From NCBI GenBank assembly GCA_003260025.2, contig QFZU02000076.1, positions 1-64,000 of the forward strand: a DNA stretch of 64,000 bases, in the 5' to 3' direction. This document shows positions 42,834 to 50,900 of this stretch, in pieces (position 1 is the stretch's first letter; the number at the start of each line of letters is the position of its first letter). The notes beneath the pieces were generated by a model. The model was not told where the DNA came from. It saw only the letters and a list, made by a program, of their open reading frames with translations, and did not search any database. The DNA is from Microbispora triticiradicis (lineage in GTDB: Bacteria > Actinomycetota > Actinomycetes > Streptosporangiales > Streptosporangiaceae). The position numbers were made by a program, and so were the translations under genes.

Positions 42834-43712
42834 ATGCTCGAACTGGTCCCCATCACCGACTCCATCGGCACGGAGGTCCGCGGCGTCGACGTCACCGGCG
42901 ACATATCGGCCCGCGACTTCGACCGCATCTACCAGGCCTGGATCGACACCTGCCTCCTGCTGTTCCGCGGCCAGAAGATGACCCCGGAGCAGCAGATCGC
43001 GCTCACCAGGCGTTTCGGTGAGATCACGACCTACACCCGCTCGGAGTTCAACGAGCCCGAGCACCCCGAGATCCTCGTGCTGTCGAACATCACCCGGGAC
43101 GGCAAGCCCATCGGGTCGGCCTACAGCGGCCGCGTCTGGCACAGCGACGGCCACTACCTCTCCGACCCGCCGGCCGGGACGATGCTCTACGCGATCGAGG
43201 TCCCGCCGGAGGGCGGCGACACCTGGTTCGCCAACATGATGGCGGCGTACGACGCCCTGCCGGCCGCCATGAAGGAACGGATCGACGACCTCAAGGTCGT
43301 CATCAGCCGGGTGCAGTCGCGGCCGTACAACTATCCCGACCGTCCGGCGCCGACGCCGGAGGAGCGGGCGGCGTGGGTGGACATGCGCCACCCGATCGTG
43401 CGCCGGCACGAGGTGAGCGGCCGCAACGCCCTCTACAGCGGCGGTAACGTCCCGTGGCGCATCGAGGGGATGCCGGAGGCCGAGAGCGCCCCGCTCGTCA
43501 CCTTCCTGCAGGAGTTCTCGGTCCAGCCGCGCTTCACCTACTGCCACAGGTGGCAGCCGGGCGACATCCTGCTGTGGGACAACCGCAGCGCGATGCACCG
43601 GGCCACCCCCTACGACTACGAGGCGTATCGCCGCCTCATGCACCGCACGACGATCGCCGGTCACCTGTCCACCGGCAGCCCGGTGCCGGTCGGCGAGGCC
43701 ATCGCCTCATGA
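42834..43712 (+). CDS. TauD/TfdA-family Fe(II)/2-oxoglutarate dioxygenase
   Basis: The 292-residue protein has the iron ligands in VWHSDGHYLSDPP (HxD) and SAMHRATPYD (distal His), with the 2-oxoglutarate-binding Arg in YRRLMHRTTIAG. The N-terminal VPITDSIGTEVRGVDVTG is family-typical. These enzymes hydroxylate unactivated carbons. In a tabtoxinine-like pathway a hydroxylation of the beta-lactam carbon is required, and the tabtoxin cluster has a related oxygenase; the exact step here is inference. It is 48 bp after the synthetase, ribosome site GAGGGAG, and overlaps the GMC gene by four bases. Confidence 0.92.
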   Translation: MLELVPITDSIGTEVRGVDVTGDISARDFDRIYQAWIDTCLLLFRGQKMTPEQQIALTRRFGEITTYTRSEFNEPEHPEILVLSNITRDGKPIGSAYSGRVWHSDGHYLSDPPAGTMLYAIEVPPEGGDTWFANMMAAYDALPAAMKERIDDLKVVISRVQSRPYNYPDRPAPTPEERAAWVDMRHPIVRRHEVSGRNALYSGGNVPWRIEGMPEAESAPLVTFLQEFSVQPRFTYCHRWQPGDILLWDNRSAMHRATPYDYEAYRRLMHRTTIAGHLSTGSPVPVGEAIAS

Positions 43713-45391
43713 AGACGTACGACTTCGTGATCGTCGGCGCCGGGGCGGCGGGCTGCGTGCTCGCCGGCCGGCTGACCGAGGACCCGTCCGTCAGCGTGCT
43801 CCTCCTGGAGGCGGGGCACGAGCGGCGCAGCCCGCTGCTGACGATCCCCGCCGCCGAGACCATCCTGATGGGCAACCCCAGGTACGACTGGTGCTTCGAG
43901 ACCGCACCCGACCCCACCATCGACGGCCGCAGCGTGCGCATCCCGCGCGGGCGCCTGCTCGGCGGCTCGAACGCGATCAACGGCATGATCTACGTGCGGG
44001 GCCAGGCGGAGGACTACGACGACTGGGCGCGGCTCGGCAACCCGGGCTGGTCCTGGGCCGGCGTCCTGCCGTACTTCCGCAGCCTGGAACGCGTGACCGG
44101 GATCGGCGGGGAGACGCGCGGCCGGGACGGGCTGATCGCCGTCGGCCCGCCGCGCGACCGCGACGAGTTGTGCGACGTCTTCCTCGCCGCGGCGGCCAAG
44201 GCGGGCTACCCCGCCAACCCCGACTACAACTCCGGAGACCAGGAGGGCTTCGGCTACTACCAGGTCAACCACGACGGCGGACGGCGGTCGTCGGCCCTGG
44301 GGACCTACCTGAAGCTCGCCCGGCTCCGGCCGAACCTCACCCTTCTCACCCGGGCCCACGTCACGGGCCTGCGGTTCGACGGCACCCGCTGCACCGGCGT
44401 GACGTACGTGCGGGACGGCGAGACGGAGCGGGCCGGCTGCGCCAAGGAGGTGATCGTCAGCGCCGGCGCGGTGCAGTCCCCTCAGCTCCTGGAGCTCTCC
44501 GGGATCGGCTCTCGCGACGTGCTCGGCGGTCTCGGCATCCCGGTCGTGCACCACCTGCCGGGCGTCGGCGAGAACTTCCGCGACCATTTCGCGGCTCGCC
44601 TGCGGTGGCGGGTGCGGCGGCCGATCACTTTCAACGAGCGCAGCCGCGGGCTCGCGCTGGCGCGGGAGGTCGCCACCTACCTGACCTCCCGCCGGGGCCT
44701 GCTCAGCCTGCCGATCGCGCTCGGCTTCGGCTTCGTCCGCTCCTCGCCGGACGAGACGCGGCCGGACATCCAGTTCCACTTCGCGCCGGCCAGCTACGGC
44801 CCCGGGTCGAGCAGGCGGCTCGACACCGCTCCCGGCATGACGCTCGGCGTCTACCCGCTGCGCCCGGAGTCGTCCGGCTCCATCCACGTCCGCTCGCGCG
44901 ACCCGATGGCCCCGCCCGAGATCCGCCCGCGCTTCCTGGAGTCCGGCATGGATCGTTCCCGCCTCGTCGCCGGGATCAGGATCGCCAGGGAGATCGTGGA
45001 GAGCCCGGTGCTCGACCCGTACCGGGGCGACGAGCTGACGCCGGGGAGCGGCGTGCGGACCGACGACGAACTGCTCGCCTACGCCCGCGCCCACGGCGAC
45101 ACCTCCTATCACCCCGCCGGCACCTGCCGGATGGGCGACGACCCCATGGCGGTGGTCGACCACCGGCTGCGCGTGCACGGGGTGGAGGGGCTGCGGGTGG
45201 TGGACGCGTCCGTCATGCCGACGCTGGTCTCCGGCAACACGAACGCCGCGAGCCTGATGATCGCCGAGAAGGGCGCGGCGATGATCCTGGCCGACCACGG
45301 GCGCGGCGGCCCGCACGCCGCCTATGAGCGCGAGAGCGCGGCGGACGAGCGCCCGGGCACCGGCCCCCACGTCACGAAGGACACCACATGA
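43709..45391 (+). CDS. GMC-family FAD-dependent alcohol dehydrogenase/oxidase
   Basis: The 560-residue flavoprotein begins MKTYDFVIVGAGAAGCVLAG (FAD fold), has the GMC signatures RGRLLGGSNAINGMIYVRGQ and SAGAVQSPQLLELSGIG, and the catalytic His in TSYHPAGTCRMG with NTNAASLMIAEKGA at the end. It resembles choline dehydrogenase and would oxidise an alcohol to an aldehyde or ketone. ATG 43709 overlaps the TauD stop (ATGA). I do not recall such an enzyme in the tabtoxin cluster, so it may mark a structural difference in the product, perhaps oxidising the group introduced by the dioxygenase. Confidence 0.92.
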   Translation: MKTYDFVIVGAGAAGCVLAGRLTEDPSVSVLLLEAGHERRSPLLTIPAAETILMGNPRYDWCFETAPDPTIDGRSVRIPRGRLLGGSNAINGMIYVRGQAEDYDDWARLGNPGWSWAGVLPYFRSLERVTGIGGETRGRDGLIAVGPPRDRDELCDVFLAAAAKAGYPANPDYNSGDQEGFGYYQVNHDGGRRSSALGTYLKLARLRPNLTLLTRAHVTGLRFDGTRCTGVTYVRDGETERAGCAKEVIVSAGAVQSPQLLELSGIGSRDVLGGLGIPVVHHLPGVGENFRDHFAARLRWRVRRPITFNERSRGLALAREVATYLTSRRGLLSLPIALGFGFVRSSPDETRPDIQFHFAPASYGPGSSRRLDTAPGMTLGVYPLRPESSGSIHVRSRDPMAPPEIRPRFLESGMDRSRLVAGIRIAREIVESPVLDPYRGDELTPGSGVRTDDELLAYARAHGDTSYHPAGTCRMGDDPMAVVDHRLRVHGVEGLRVVDASVMPTLVSGNTNAASLMIAEKGAAMILADHGRGGPHAAYERESAADERPGTGPHVTKDTT

Positions 45392-46647
45392 GCACGTCAC
45401 CACGGCAGGTCCTGGTCATCGTCGACGGCTACTCGTCCGGCTCACAGCTGCCGGGGGTGATGGCGGAGCACGGCTGGGACTGCGTGCACGTGCGGGCGTC
45501 GGCGAGCCTGCCCGAGTACTTCCGGGCCACCTACCGGCCCGGCGACTACCTCGCCGAGTTCGACAACGACGGGGACATCGAGGCCCTCGCCCGCGAGGTC
45601 GGCGCGTACCGGCCCGCGGCCGTGCTGCCGGGCACGGAGAGCGGCGTGATCGTCGCCGACCTCCTGGCGGCCGCGCTCGGCCTGCCGGGCAACGACCCGT
45701 CGTCCAGCGCCGCCCGGCGCGACAAGTACGAGATGCACAACCGCCTGATCGGCGCGGGCCTGCCCGCCATGGACCACTACCTGGCGCACGACCTCGGCGG
45801 GCTGCTCGCCTGGGCAAAGGCCGGCGCCTGGCCCGTCGTCGTGAAGCCGCCGGCGAGCGCCGGCACCGACTCCGTGACCTTCTGCGCGGACGAGGGCGAG
45901 CTGGAGGAGGTCTTCCACCGCCTGCACGGCGCAGTGAACCAGCTCGGCGAGCGCAACGACGCCGTGCTCGCGCAGCGGCTGCTGTCGGGCCAGGAGTACT
46001 TCATCAACGGGATCAGCGGGAACGGGCGGCATGTCGTCACCGAGATCTGGCGGACCGACAAGGTGCCGGTGCCCGGCGCGGGCCTGATCTACGACCGCAG
46101 CGTCCTGTTCGACCCGGTGGACCCGGAGATGAAGCGGATCGTCGACTACGTGAAGGCGGTCCTCGACGCCCTGGGCGTGCGGTACGGCGCCCACCACACC
46201 GAACTGATGGTCACCGACCGGGGGCCGGTCCTCATCGAGTGCGCCTCGCGCCTGTCCGGCGGGCTCAACCGGCCCGCCGCCAACCACGCGGTGGGCGCGA
46301 GCATGCTCGACCTGGCCGCCCGCCTGGTCGTCGAGGGCGAGCCGTTCGCCGCGCGGCTCGCCGACGAGCAGAAGGGGCTGCACGCCCCGCTGTGGCAGGT
46401 CCAGTTCATCTCGGCCCAGTCGGGGACGGTGACCCGGTCCCACTACGAGGAACTGCTGGGAACCCTGGAGAGCACCACCTGGATCCAGAAGGCGCCGAGG
46501 GCCGGTGACACCGTCACGCGGACCACCGACCTCTACTCGAGCCCCGGCATCGTCTTCATGAGCCATCCGGACCCCGAGGTCCTGCAGGCCGACTACCAGA
46601 CCGTACGGCGATGGGAGCGCGAGGGCCGGCTCTTCACCACCGGCTGA
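45388..46647 (+). CDS. ATP-grasp ligase, second of the cluster (TblF-like)
   Basis: The 419-residue protein starts MSTSPRQVLVIVDGYSSGSQ and contains the ATP-grasp lysine strand AWPVVVKPPASAGTDSVTFC, QRLLSGQEYFINGISGNGRH and VLIECASRLSGGLNRPAANH for metal and ATP. The C-terminal domain of about 110 residues is specific to the amino-acid ligase group. The start overlaps the GMC stop (ATGA). It probably joins the warhead amino acid to a proteinogenic residue, as TblF is thought to do with threonine in tabtoxin. Substrate is not predictable from sequence. Confidence 0.87.
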   Translation: MSTSPRQVLVIVDGYSSGSQLPGVMAEHGWDCVHVRASASLPEYFRATYRPGDYLAEFDNDGDIEALAREVGAYRPAAVLPGTESGVIVADLLAAALGLPGNDPSSSAARRDKYEMHNRLIGAGLPAMDHYLAHDLGGLLAWAKAGAWPVVVKPPASAGTDSVTFCADEGELEEVFHRLHGAVNQLGERNDAVLAQRLLSGQEYFINGISGNGRHVVTEIWRTDKVPVPGAGLIYDRSVLFDPVDPEMKRIVDYVKAVLDALGVRYGAHHTELMVTDRGPVLIECASRLSGGLNRPAANHAVGASMLDLAARLVVEGEPFAARLADEQKGLHAPLWQVQFISAQSGTVTRSHYEELLGTLESTTWIQKAPRAGDTVTRTTDLYSSPGIVFMSHPDPEVLQADYQTVRRWEREGRLFTTG

Positions 46648-46676
46648 CGCGGCAGACAAAGGATGGGAGTGCAACG

Positions 46677-48044
46677 GTGACCGGACAGCCCCCCGCTGAT
46701 CGCTTCGACTACACGGCCAACCTCGCCAGGGCGACGACCTACGGCGACCATCGCAACGCCTTCTGGCCGCCGTCCGACCGCTACGAACTGCGGCGGCTCG
46801 ACCTCGCGGACGCCGCCCCCGCCCTCGGGCCGGCCTTCCTCCGCGACCTGGCCGCGCTCGGCGCGGCCGTGGAGGACGAGTGGCGCACCGTCAAGACCGT
46901 CGGCGCACCCGCCCGGACCCGGCTCCCCGACCCGCTGCCCGTCGCCGAGGCGATGCGCCGGATCGGCGGGCACCTGCCCGGGGAGGTGGACCGCCGGGCG
47001 CTCGCCCTGCGGGCGGACGCCGTCCAGCACGGCTACACCGACGACATCCTCCAGGAGCTCGTCGGCGTCGAGGAGGACGTCGCGGTCGTCGCCGGCCAGA
47101 TCTCCACCTGGTACGGCAAGGACCTGCGGGGGCTGCCGACCGCGTTCGCCTGCCGTCGCGATCCGGACCGCCAGGCCGACGTGTCGGAGGCACTGACGTA
47201 CCAGGAGGACGTCGCGAAGTATCTCGCCCGGCTGCACGCCGACCTGCGGCTCGGCGACGTGCCGGCGTTCGCGGCGACCCGGCTGTTCTTCATGGCCGGG
47301 GAGGGCGCCCTCCACCCGAAGCACATCGCCTACTTCCTCCCGGAGGACGAGGGGGTGAAGCGCTCGCCGTTCAAGAAGACCTACTACTTCGGCAACACCC
47401 ACCGGGCCATGGTCGAGGGCTTCTCCGGGCCGCTCGCGGCGCGGCACCTCGACCTGGGCGAGCCGTACGAGCCGGGCGGGGAGCGCTTCGCGCGGATCCC
47501 GGCGCTCGGCGTGTTCGGCCACGAGCTGGGGCACAGCGTGCGCCGCCCGGCCACCGCCTACAAGGAGCTGAACGCCGCCGACCGCTGGGCGTCGGTCGTC
47601 CTCCAGGAGGTCGCGGCCGACGTCTTCGGCATCCTGATCCTCGCCGACGTGTGGGCGCCCCGCATGGACCTGTCCGGCGCCGACGCCGTCGCCTACTACC
47701 TGGGGGAGTGCCTGCGGTACGTCGACCGCGGCCTCGGCCACTTCCCCGACAGCGACGGCATGTTCCTCCAGTTGTCCTACTTCGTCCAGCTGGGCGCGCT
47801 CGCCCTGGAAGACGGCCTCCTCAAGGGCGACCCGGAGGTCGTCCTGGCGGGGCTGCGCTCGCTGGCCCGGGTCCTCGCGGACGCGCTGCTCGCCGGCCGG
47901 GGCGAGCCCGCCGTCGCGCTGTACGGCGCCTACGGCCCGGCGAACCCCGCGCCACTGCTGCCCCTGATCGAGGAGATGCGCTCGCGTCCCCTCCGTTCCG
48001 TCGACTACCTGCAGGAGCACCTCCACGCCCACGGCGACGCCTGA
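46677..48044 (+). CDS. Uncharacterised protein with a metallopeptidase-like HELGH motif
   Basis: The 455-residue protein (GTG 46677, GGGAG upstream) has no recognised domain name. It contains GVFGHELGHSVRRPATAY near residue 282, an HExxH zinc motif, followed 30-odd residues later by LQEVAADVFGILIL, which could supply the third ligand (Glu) as in gluzincins. The rest is helical with Arg/Asp-rich surfaces and no signal peptide. Position inside the operon, 29 bp after the ligase and 28 bp before the methyltransferase, makes it a pathway enzyme or an intracellular peptidase, not a secreted protease. It is the least explained gene of the cluster. Confidence 0.75.
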   Translation: MTGQPPADRFDYTANLARATTYGDHRNAFWPPSDRYELRRLDLADAAPALGPAFLRDLAALGAAVEDEWRTVKTVGAPARTRLPDPLPVAEAMRRIGGHLPGEVDRRALALRADAVQHGYTDDILQELVGVEEDVAVVAGQISTWYGKDLRGLPTAFACRRDPDRQADVSEALTYQEDVAKYLARLHADLRLGDVPAFAATRLFFMAGEGALHPKHIAYFLPEDEGVKRSPFKKTYYFGNTHRAMVEGFSGPLAARHLDLGEPYEPGGERFARIPALGVFGHELGHSVRRPATAYKELNAADRWASVVLQEVAADVFGILILADVWAPRMDLSGADAVAYYLGECLRYVDRGLGHFPDSDGMFLQLSYFVQLGALALEDGLLKGDPEVVLAGLRSLARVLADALLAGRGEPAVALYGAYGPANPAPLLPLIEEMRSRPLRSVDYLQEHLHAHGDA

Positions 48045-48072
48045 CCAGGACGCCTGACCAAGGAGAACGCAC

Positions 48073-48768
48073 ATGACCCAGACCCGACAGGCGCTCGACG
48101 CGGTGCGCGAGTACTACTGCACGCAGCGCGAGGTCGGCGGGGCCGAGGCCACCATCTACGACATTTGGGAGAGCGGCGGCGCGTACAACGACTCCATCAC
48201 CCCCTCCACGTACGTCCCCGAATACCGCTCGCACATGGTCCTCAAGATCCTGTCGCTGACCGCGGACGGCTCCGGCGTCTTCTCCCTCGGCTGCGGCAAC
48301 GGGTTCGTCGAGGCCGACCTCGTGCACTGCGAACGGAAGGTCAGGGCGATGGACTACAACGAGGAGGCGGTGCGGCTGACCCGGCAGAAGGGCGTCGACG
48401 CCTTCACCGCGGACTACTTCGCGCTGACGGCGGCCGACGTGGGCGACGCCGAGGCGGTCTACGCCGACGGCCTGCTCGGCCACCTCTTCGACCCCGTGGA
48501 GGAGCTGCGGCCCGCCCTCGGCAAGCTGGAGAGCCTGGGCCTGCGGTCCGGGACGCGCCTGGTCTTCTCCAACGACGCGCCGCGCGACCGGCACGTCGCC
48601 TTCGCGCCGCACGAGCGGGTCGAGGGCTTCTGGTTCGTCTCGAAGGACTACCTCCAGGACACCCTGTCGTCGTTCGGGTTCGAGCCGCTGGAGAGCTACT
48701 ACTTCCCCTATCTGCGGCCCATCAGCGGCATGCGCAACCGCACCATATGCGTCGCGCGGGTGCCGTGA
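48073..48768 (+). CDS. SAM-binding methyltransferase-like protein (TblA-like)
   Basis: The 231-residue protein has a class I motif VFSLGCGNGFVEADLVHCER near residue 70, then VRAMDYNEEAVRLT and LVFSNDAPRDRHVAF. Glycine spacing fits SAM binding. Tabtoxin biosynthesis draws one carbon from methionine, and its cluster has a methyltransferase-like gene (tblA), so this is the natural candidate for that step. The family name is safe, the step is inference. AAGGAG precedes the ATG by eight bases. Confidence 0.85.
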   Translation: MTQTRQALDAVREYYCTQREVGGAEATIYDIWESGGAYNDSITPSTYVPEYRSHMVLKILSLTADGSGVFSLGCGNGFVEADLVHCERKVRAMDYNEEAVRLTRQKGVDAFTADYFALTAADVGDAEAVYADGLLGHLFDPVEELRPALGKLESLGLRSGTRLVFSNDAPRDRHVAFAPHERVEGFWFVSKDYLQDTLSSFGFEPLESYYFPYLRPISGMRNRTICVARVP

Positions 48769-48783
48769 CCGAGGAGGACCAGC

Positions 48784-50076
48784 GTGCCGATCTCTGACGG
48801 GTTCGCCCGCAAGCTCCTGCCCGTGCTCCCGGACGTCGTGGCCGCGTACGGCACGCCGTTCCACATCTACGACGCCCAGGGGATCATCGAGACGTACCGG
48901 GGGATGGTGGACGCCTTCCGGGGCGAGCCCTACCGCCAGTACTTCGCCGTGAAGGCCCTGCCGAACCCCGCCGTCCTCTCCCTGCTGCACCGGGAGGGCA
49001 GCGGGCTCGACTGCGCGTCCCCGATCGAGCTGGAGCTGGCCGCCCGCGTCGGCGCGGCCGGCGACGAGGTGATCTTCACCTCCAACAACACCCGGCTCTC
49101 CGAGTACCGCGCCGCCCTGGAGGCGGGGGCGCTCATCACGTTCGACGACCGGTCGTTCCTCGGCAAGGCGGACGTCCTGCCGGAGACGGTGGCGTTCCGC
49201 GCCTCGCCCAACGGGCTCGCGGCGGGCTCGTCCCTCATGGGCGACCCGACCGGCTCCAAGTTCGGCGTGCCCCTGGACGAGCTCCCCGACGCCTACCGCG
49301 AGGCCCGGCGGCGCGGCGTGACCCGGTTCGGCATCCACGGCATGACCTGCGCCAACGAGCTGGACGTCGACCGGGCCATCCGGGCGGCGGTGGACGTCGT
49401 CGAGCTGGGCGCGCACGTGGCCGAGACCGCCGGAGTCGACATCGAGTACGTCAACGTGGCCGGCGGCCTCGGCATCCCCTACCGTCCGGAGGACAAGCCG
49501 CTCAGCTTCACGGCGTACGCCGACGCCATCGTGGCCGCGCGGCGCCGGTGCTTCCCTCAGCGGGCCCCGCGCATCCTCATGGAGTGCGGGCGGTACGTCA
49601 CCGGGCCCCACGGCGTGCTGGTGACCCGGGTGGTCAACCGCTGCCGCAAGGGCCGCGAGATCGTCGGCGTCGACGCGTCGATGTCCGCGCTCATGCGCCC
49701 CGCGATGTACGGCGCGTACCACCACGTCAGCCTGCCCTTCGCCCGGGGGCGGGAGCGGTCGCGGTTCGACGTGGTCGGCTCGCTCTGCGAGAACATGGAC
49801 AAGTTCGCGATCGACCGGATGCTGCCCGATCCCCGTGAGGGGGACATCGCCCTCGTCCACGACACCGGCGCGCACGGGCACGCCATGGGCTTCACCTACA
49901 ACGGCCGGCTGCGACCGGCGGAGCTGATGATGACCCCCGGCGGCGACGTCGTCGAGATCCGCCGCGCCGAGACCGTCGACGACTACCTGGCCACGGCCCG
50001 CTGGCAGCCGGAGCCGGTGCCGATCGCGCCGCCGGCCGGCCTCCCGAACCACGAGCACGAGGAGCGAAGCCTGTGA
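48784..50076 (+). CDS. Diaminopimelate-decarboxylase-like PLP enzyme (TabA-like)
   Basis: The 430-residue fold-type III enzyme has the PLP lysine in QYFAVKALPNPAVLS near residue 59, GSKFGVPLDELPDAY, HGMTCANELDVDRAI and the C-terminal active-site Cys/Glu region VVGSLCENMDKFAIDR. HDTGAHGHAMGFTYNGRLRP corresponds to the LysA DAGAYG...YN end. It is similar in length to LysA. In the tabtoxin cluster tabA is a LysA-like gene of unclear function, so decarboxylation of a DAP-like intermediate must not be assumed. GTG 48784 has GAGGAGG upstream and the stop overlaps the next start. Confidence 0.88.
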   Translation: MPISDGFARKLLPVLPDVVAAYGTPFHIYDAQGIIETYRGMVDAFRGEPYRQYFAVKALPNPAVLSLLHREGSGLDCASPIELELAARVGAAGDEVIFTSNNTRLSEYRAALEAGALITFDDRSFLGKADVLPETVAFRASPNGLAAGSSLMGDPTGSKFGVPLDELPDAYREARRRGVTRFGIHGMTCANELDVDRAIRAAVDVVELGAHVAETAGVDIEYVNVAGGLGIPYRPEDKPLSFTAYADAIVAARRRCFPQRAPRILMECGRYVTGPHGVLVTRVVNRCRKGREIVGVDASMSALMRPAMYGAYHHVSLPFARGRERSRFDVVGSLCENMDKFAIDRMLPDPREGDIALVHDTGAHGHAMGFTYNGRLRPAELMMTPGGDVVEIRRAETVDDYLATARWQPEPVPIAPPAGLPNHEHEERSL

Positions 50077-50900
50077 ACGAAGCCGCGGTGGAGGCCGCCT
50101 GGGAACGGCGCGCCGAGCTGACCGAGGCCGAACTGGCGGTCCTCGCCCCGGAGATCGAGGCCGGTCTCGGCGCGCTCGACCGCGGCGAGCTGCGCGCCGC
50201 CCGCCCCTTGGGCGAGGAGTGGGTGGTGGACACCTTCGTCAAGAAGCTGATCCTCCTGTCGTTCCTCACCGGCCGGAGCGAGATGGCCGAGGCGGGCCCC
50301 GGCCGCCCCCGGACCTTCGACAAGGTGCCCCTGAAGTTCGAGACCTGGAAGGAGCCCGACTTCCAGGAGGCGAGGATCAGGGTCGTCCCCGGCGCGGTCG
50401 TCCGCTTCGGGGCGTACGTCGCGCCGGGCGCCGTGCTGATGCCCTGCTTCGTGAACGTCGGCGCGTACGTGGGCCCGGGCACCATGATCGACACCTGGGC
50501 GACGGTCGGCTCCTGCGCGCAGGTCGGCGCGCGGTGCCACATCTCCGGCGGCGCCGGCCTCGGCGGCGTGCTGGAGCCGATCGGCGACGACCCGGTCGTC
50601 ATCGAGGACGACGTCTTCGTCGGCGCCCGCAGCGAGATCGCCGAGGGCGTGCGGGTGCGCCGCGGCGCGGTCGTCGGGATGGGCGTCTACCTGGGCCGCT
50701 CGACGCCGATCGTCGACCGGGCCTCGGGCGAGGTGACCTACGGGGAGGTGCCGGAGAACGCCGTGGTGATCCCCGGGGCGCGCACCGACCCGCGCCGGCC
50801 CGGCCTCTCGACGTACGCGGCGGTGATCGTCAAGTACGCCGACGAGCGGACCCGGGGCAAGACCGCGCTCAACGACCTCGTACGGGACCTGGACCGGTGA
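50073..50900 (+). CDS. Tetrahydrodipicolinate N-acyltransferase (DapD/TabB-like)
   Basis: The 275-residue protein has an N-terminal helical domain and a left-handed beta-helix with hexapeptide turns (VVPGAVVRFGAYVAPGAVLM, NVGAYVGPGTMIDTWATVGS, ISGGAGLGGVLEP). This is the short trimeric DapD type known from proteobacteria, which transfers a succinyl group to tetrahydrodipicolinate. The actinobacterial housekeeping DapD is usually a different, longer type, so this copy is a pathway-specific one, possibly acquired. TabB of tabtoxin is the same kind of enzyme. GTG 50073 overlaps the upstream stop (GTGA), and its own stop overlaps the next GTG. Confidence 0.92.
   Translation: MNEAAVEAAWERRAELTEAELAVLAPEIEAGLGALDRGELRAARPLGEEWVVDTFVKKLILLSFLTGRSEMAEAGPGRPRTFDKVPLKFETWKEPDFQEARIRVVPGAVVRFGAYVAPGAVLMPCFVNVGAYVGPGTMIDTWATVGSCAQVGARCHISGGAGLGGVLEPIGDDPVVIEDDVFVGARSEIAEGVRVRRGAVVGMGVYLGRSTPIVDRASGEVTYGEVPENAVVIPGARTDPRRPGLSTYAAVIVKYADERTRGKTALNDLVRDLDR

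Noticed and set aside
43709..45391. GMC gene as a separate catabolic alcohol oxidase unrelated to the cluster
   Set aside because: It overlaps both neighbours by four bases (ATGA), so it is part of the same translation-coupled operon.
50219..50896. Extension of the aminotransferase-deacylase frame back to 50219 (1094 residues)
   Set aside because: That part is an out-of-frame shadow of the DapD-like gene; the GTG at 50897 overlaps the DapD stop as at the other junctions of the operon.
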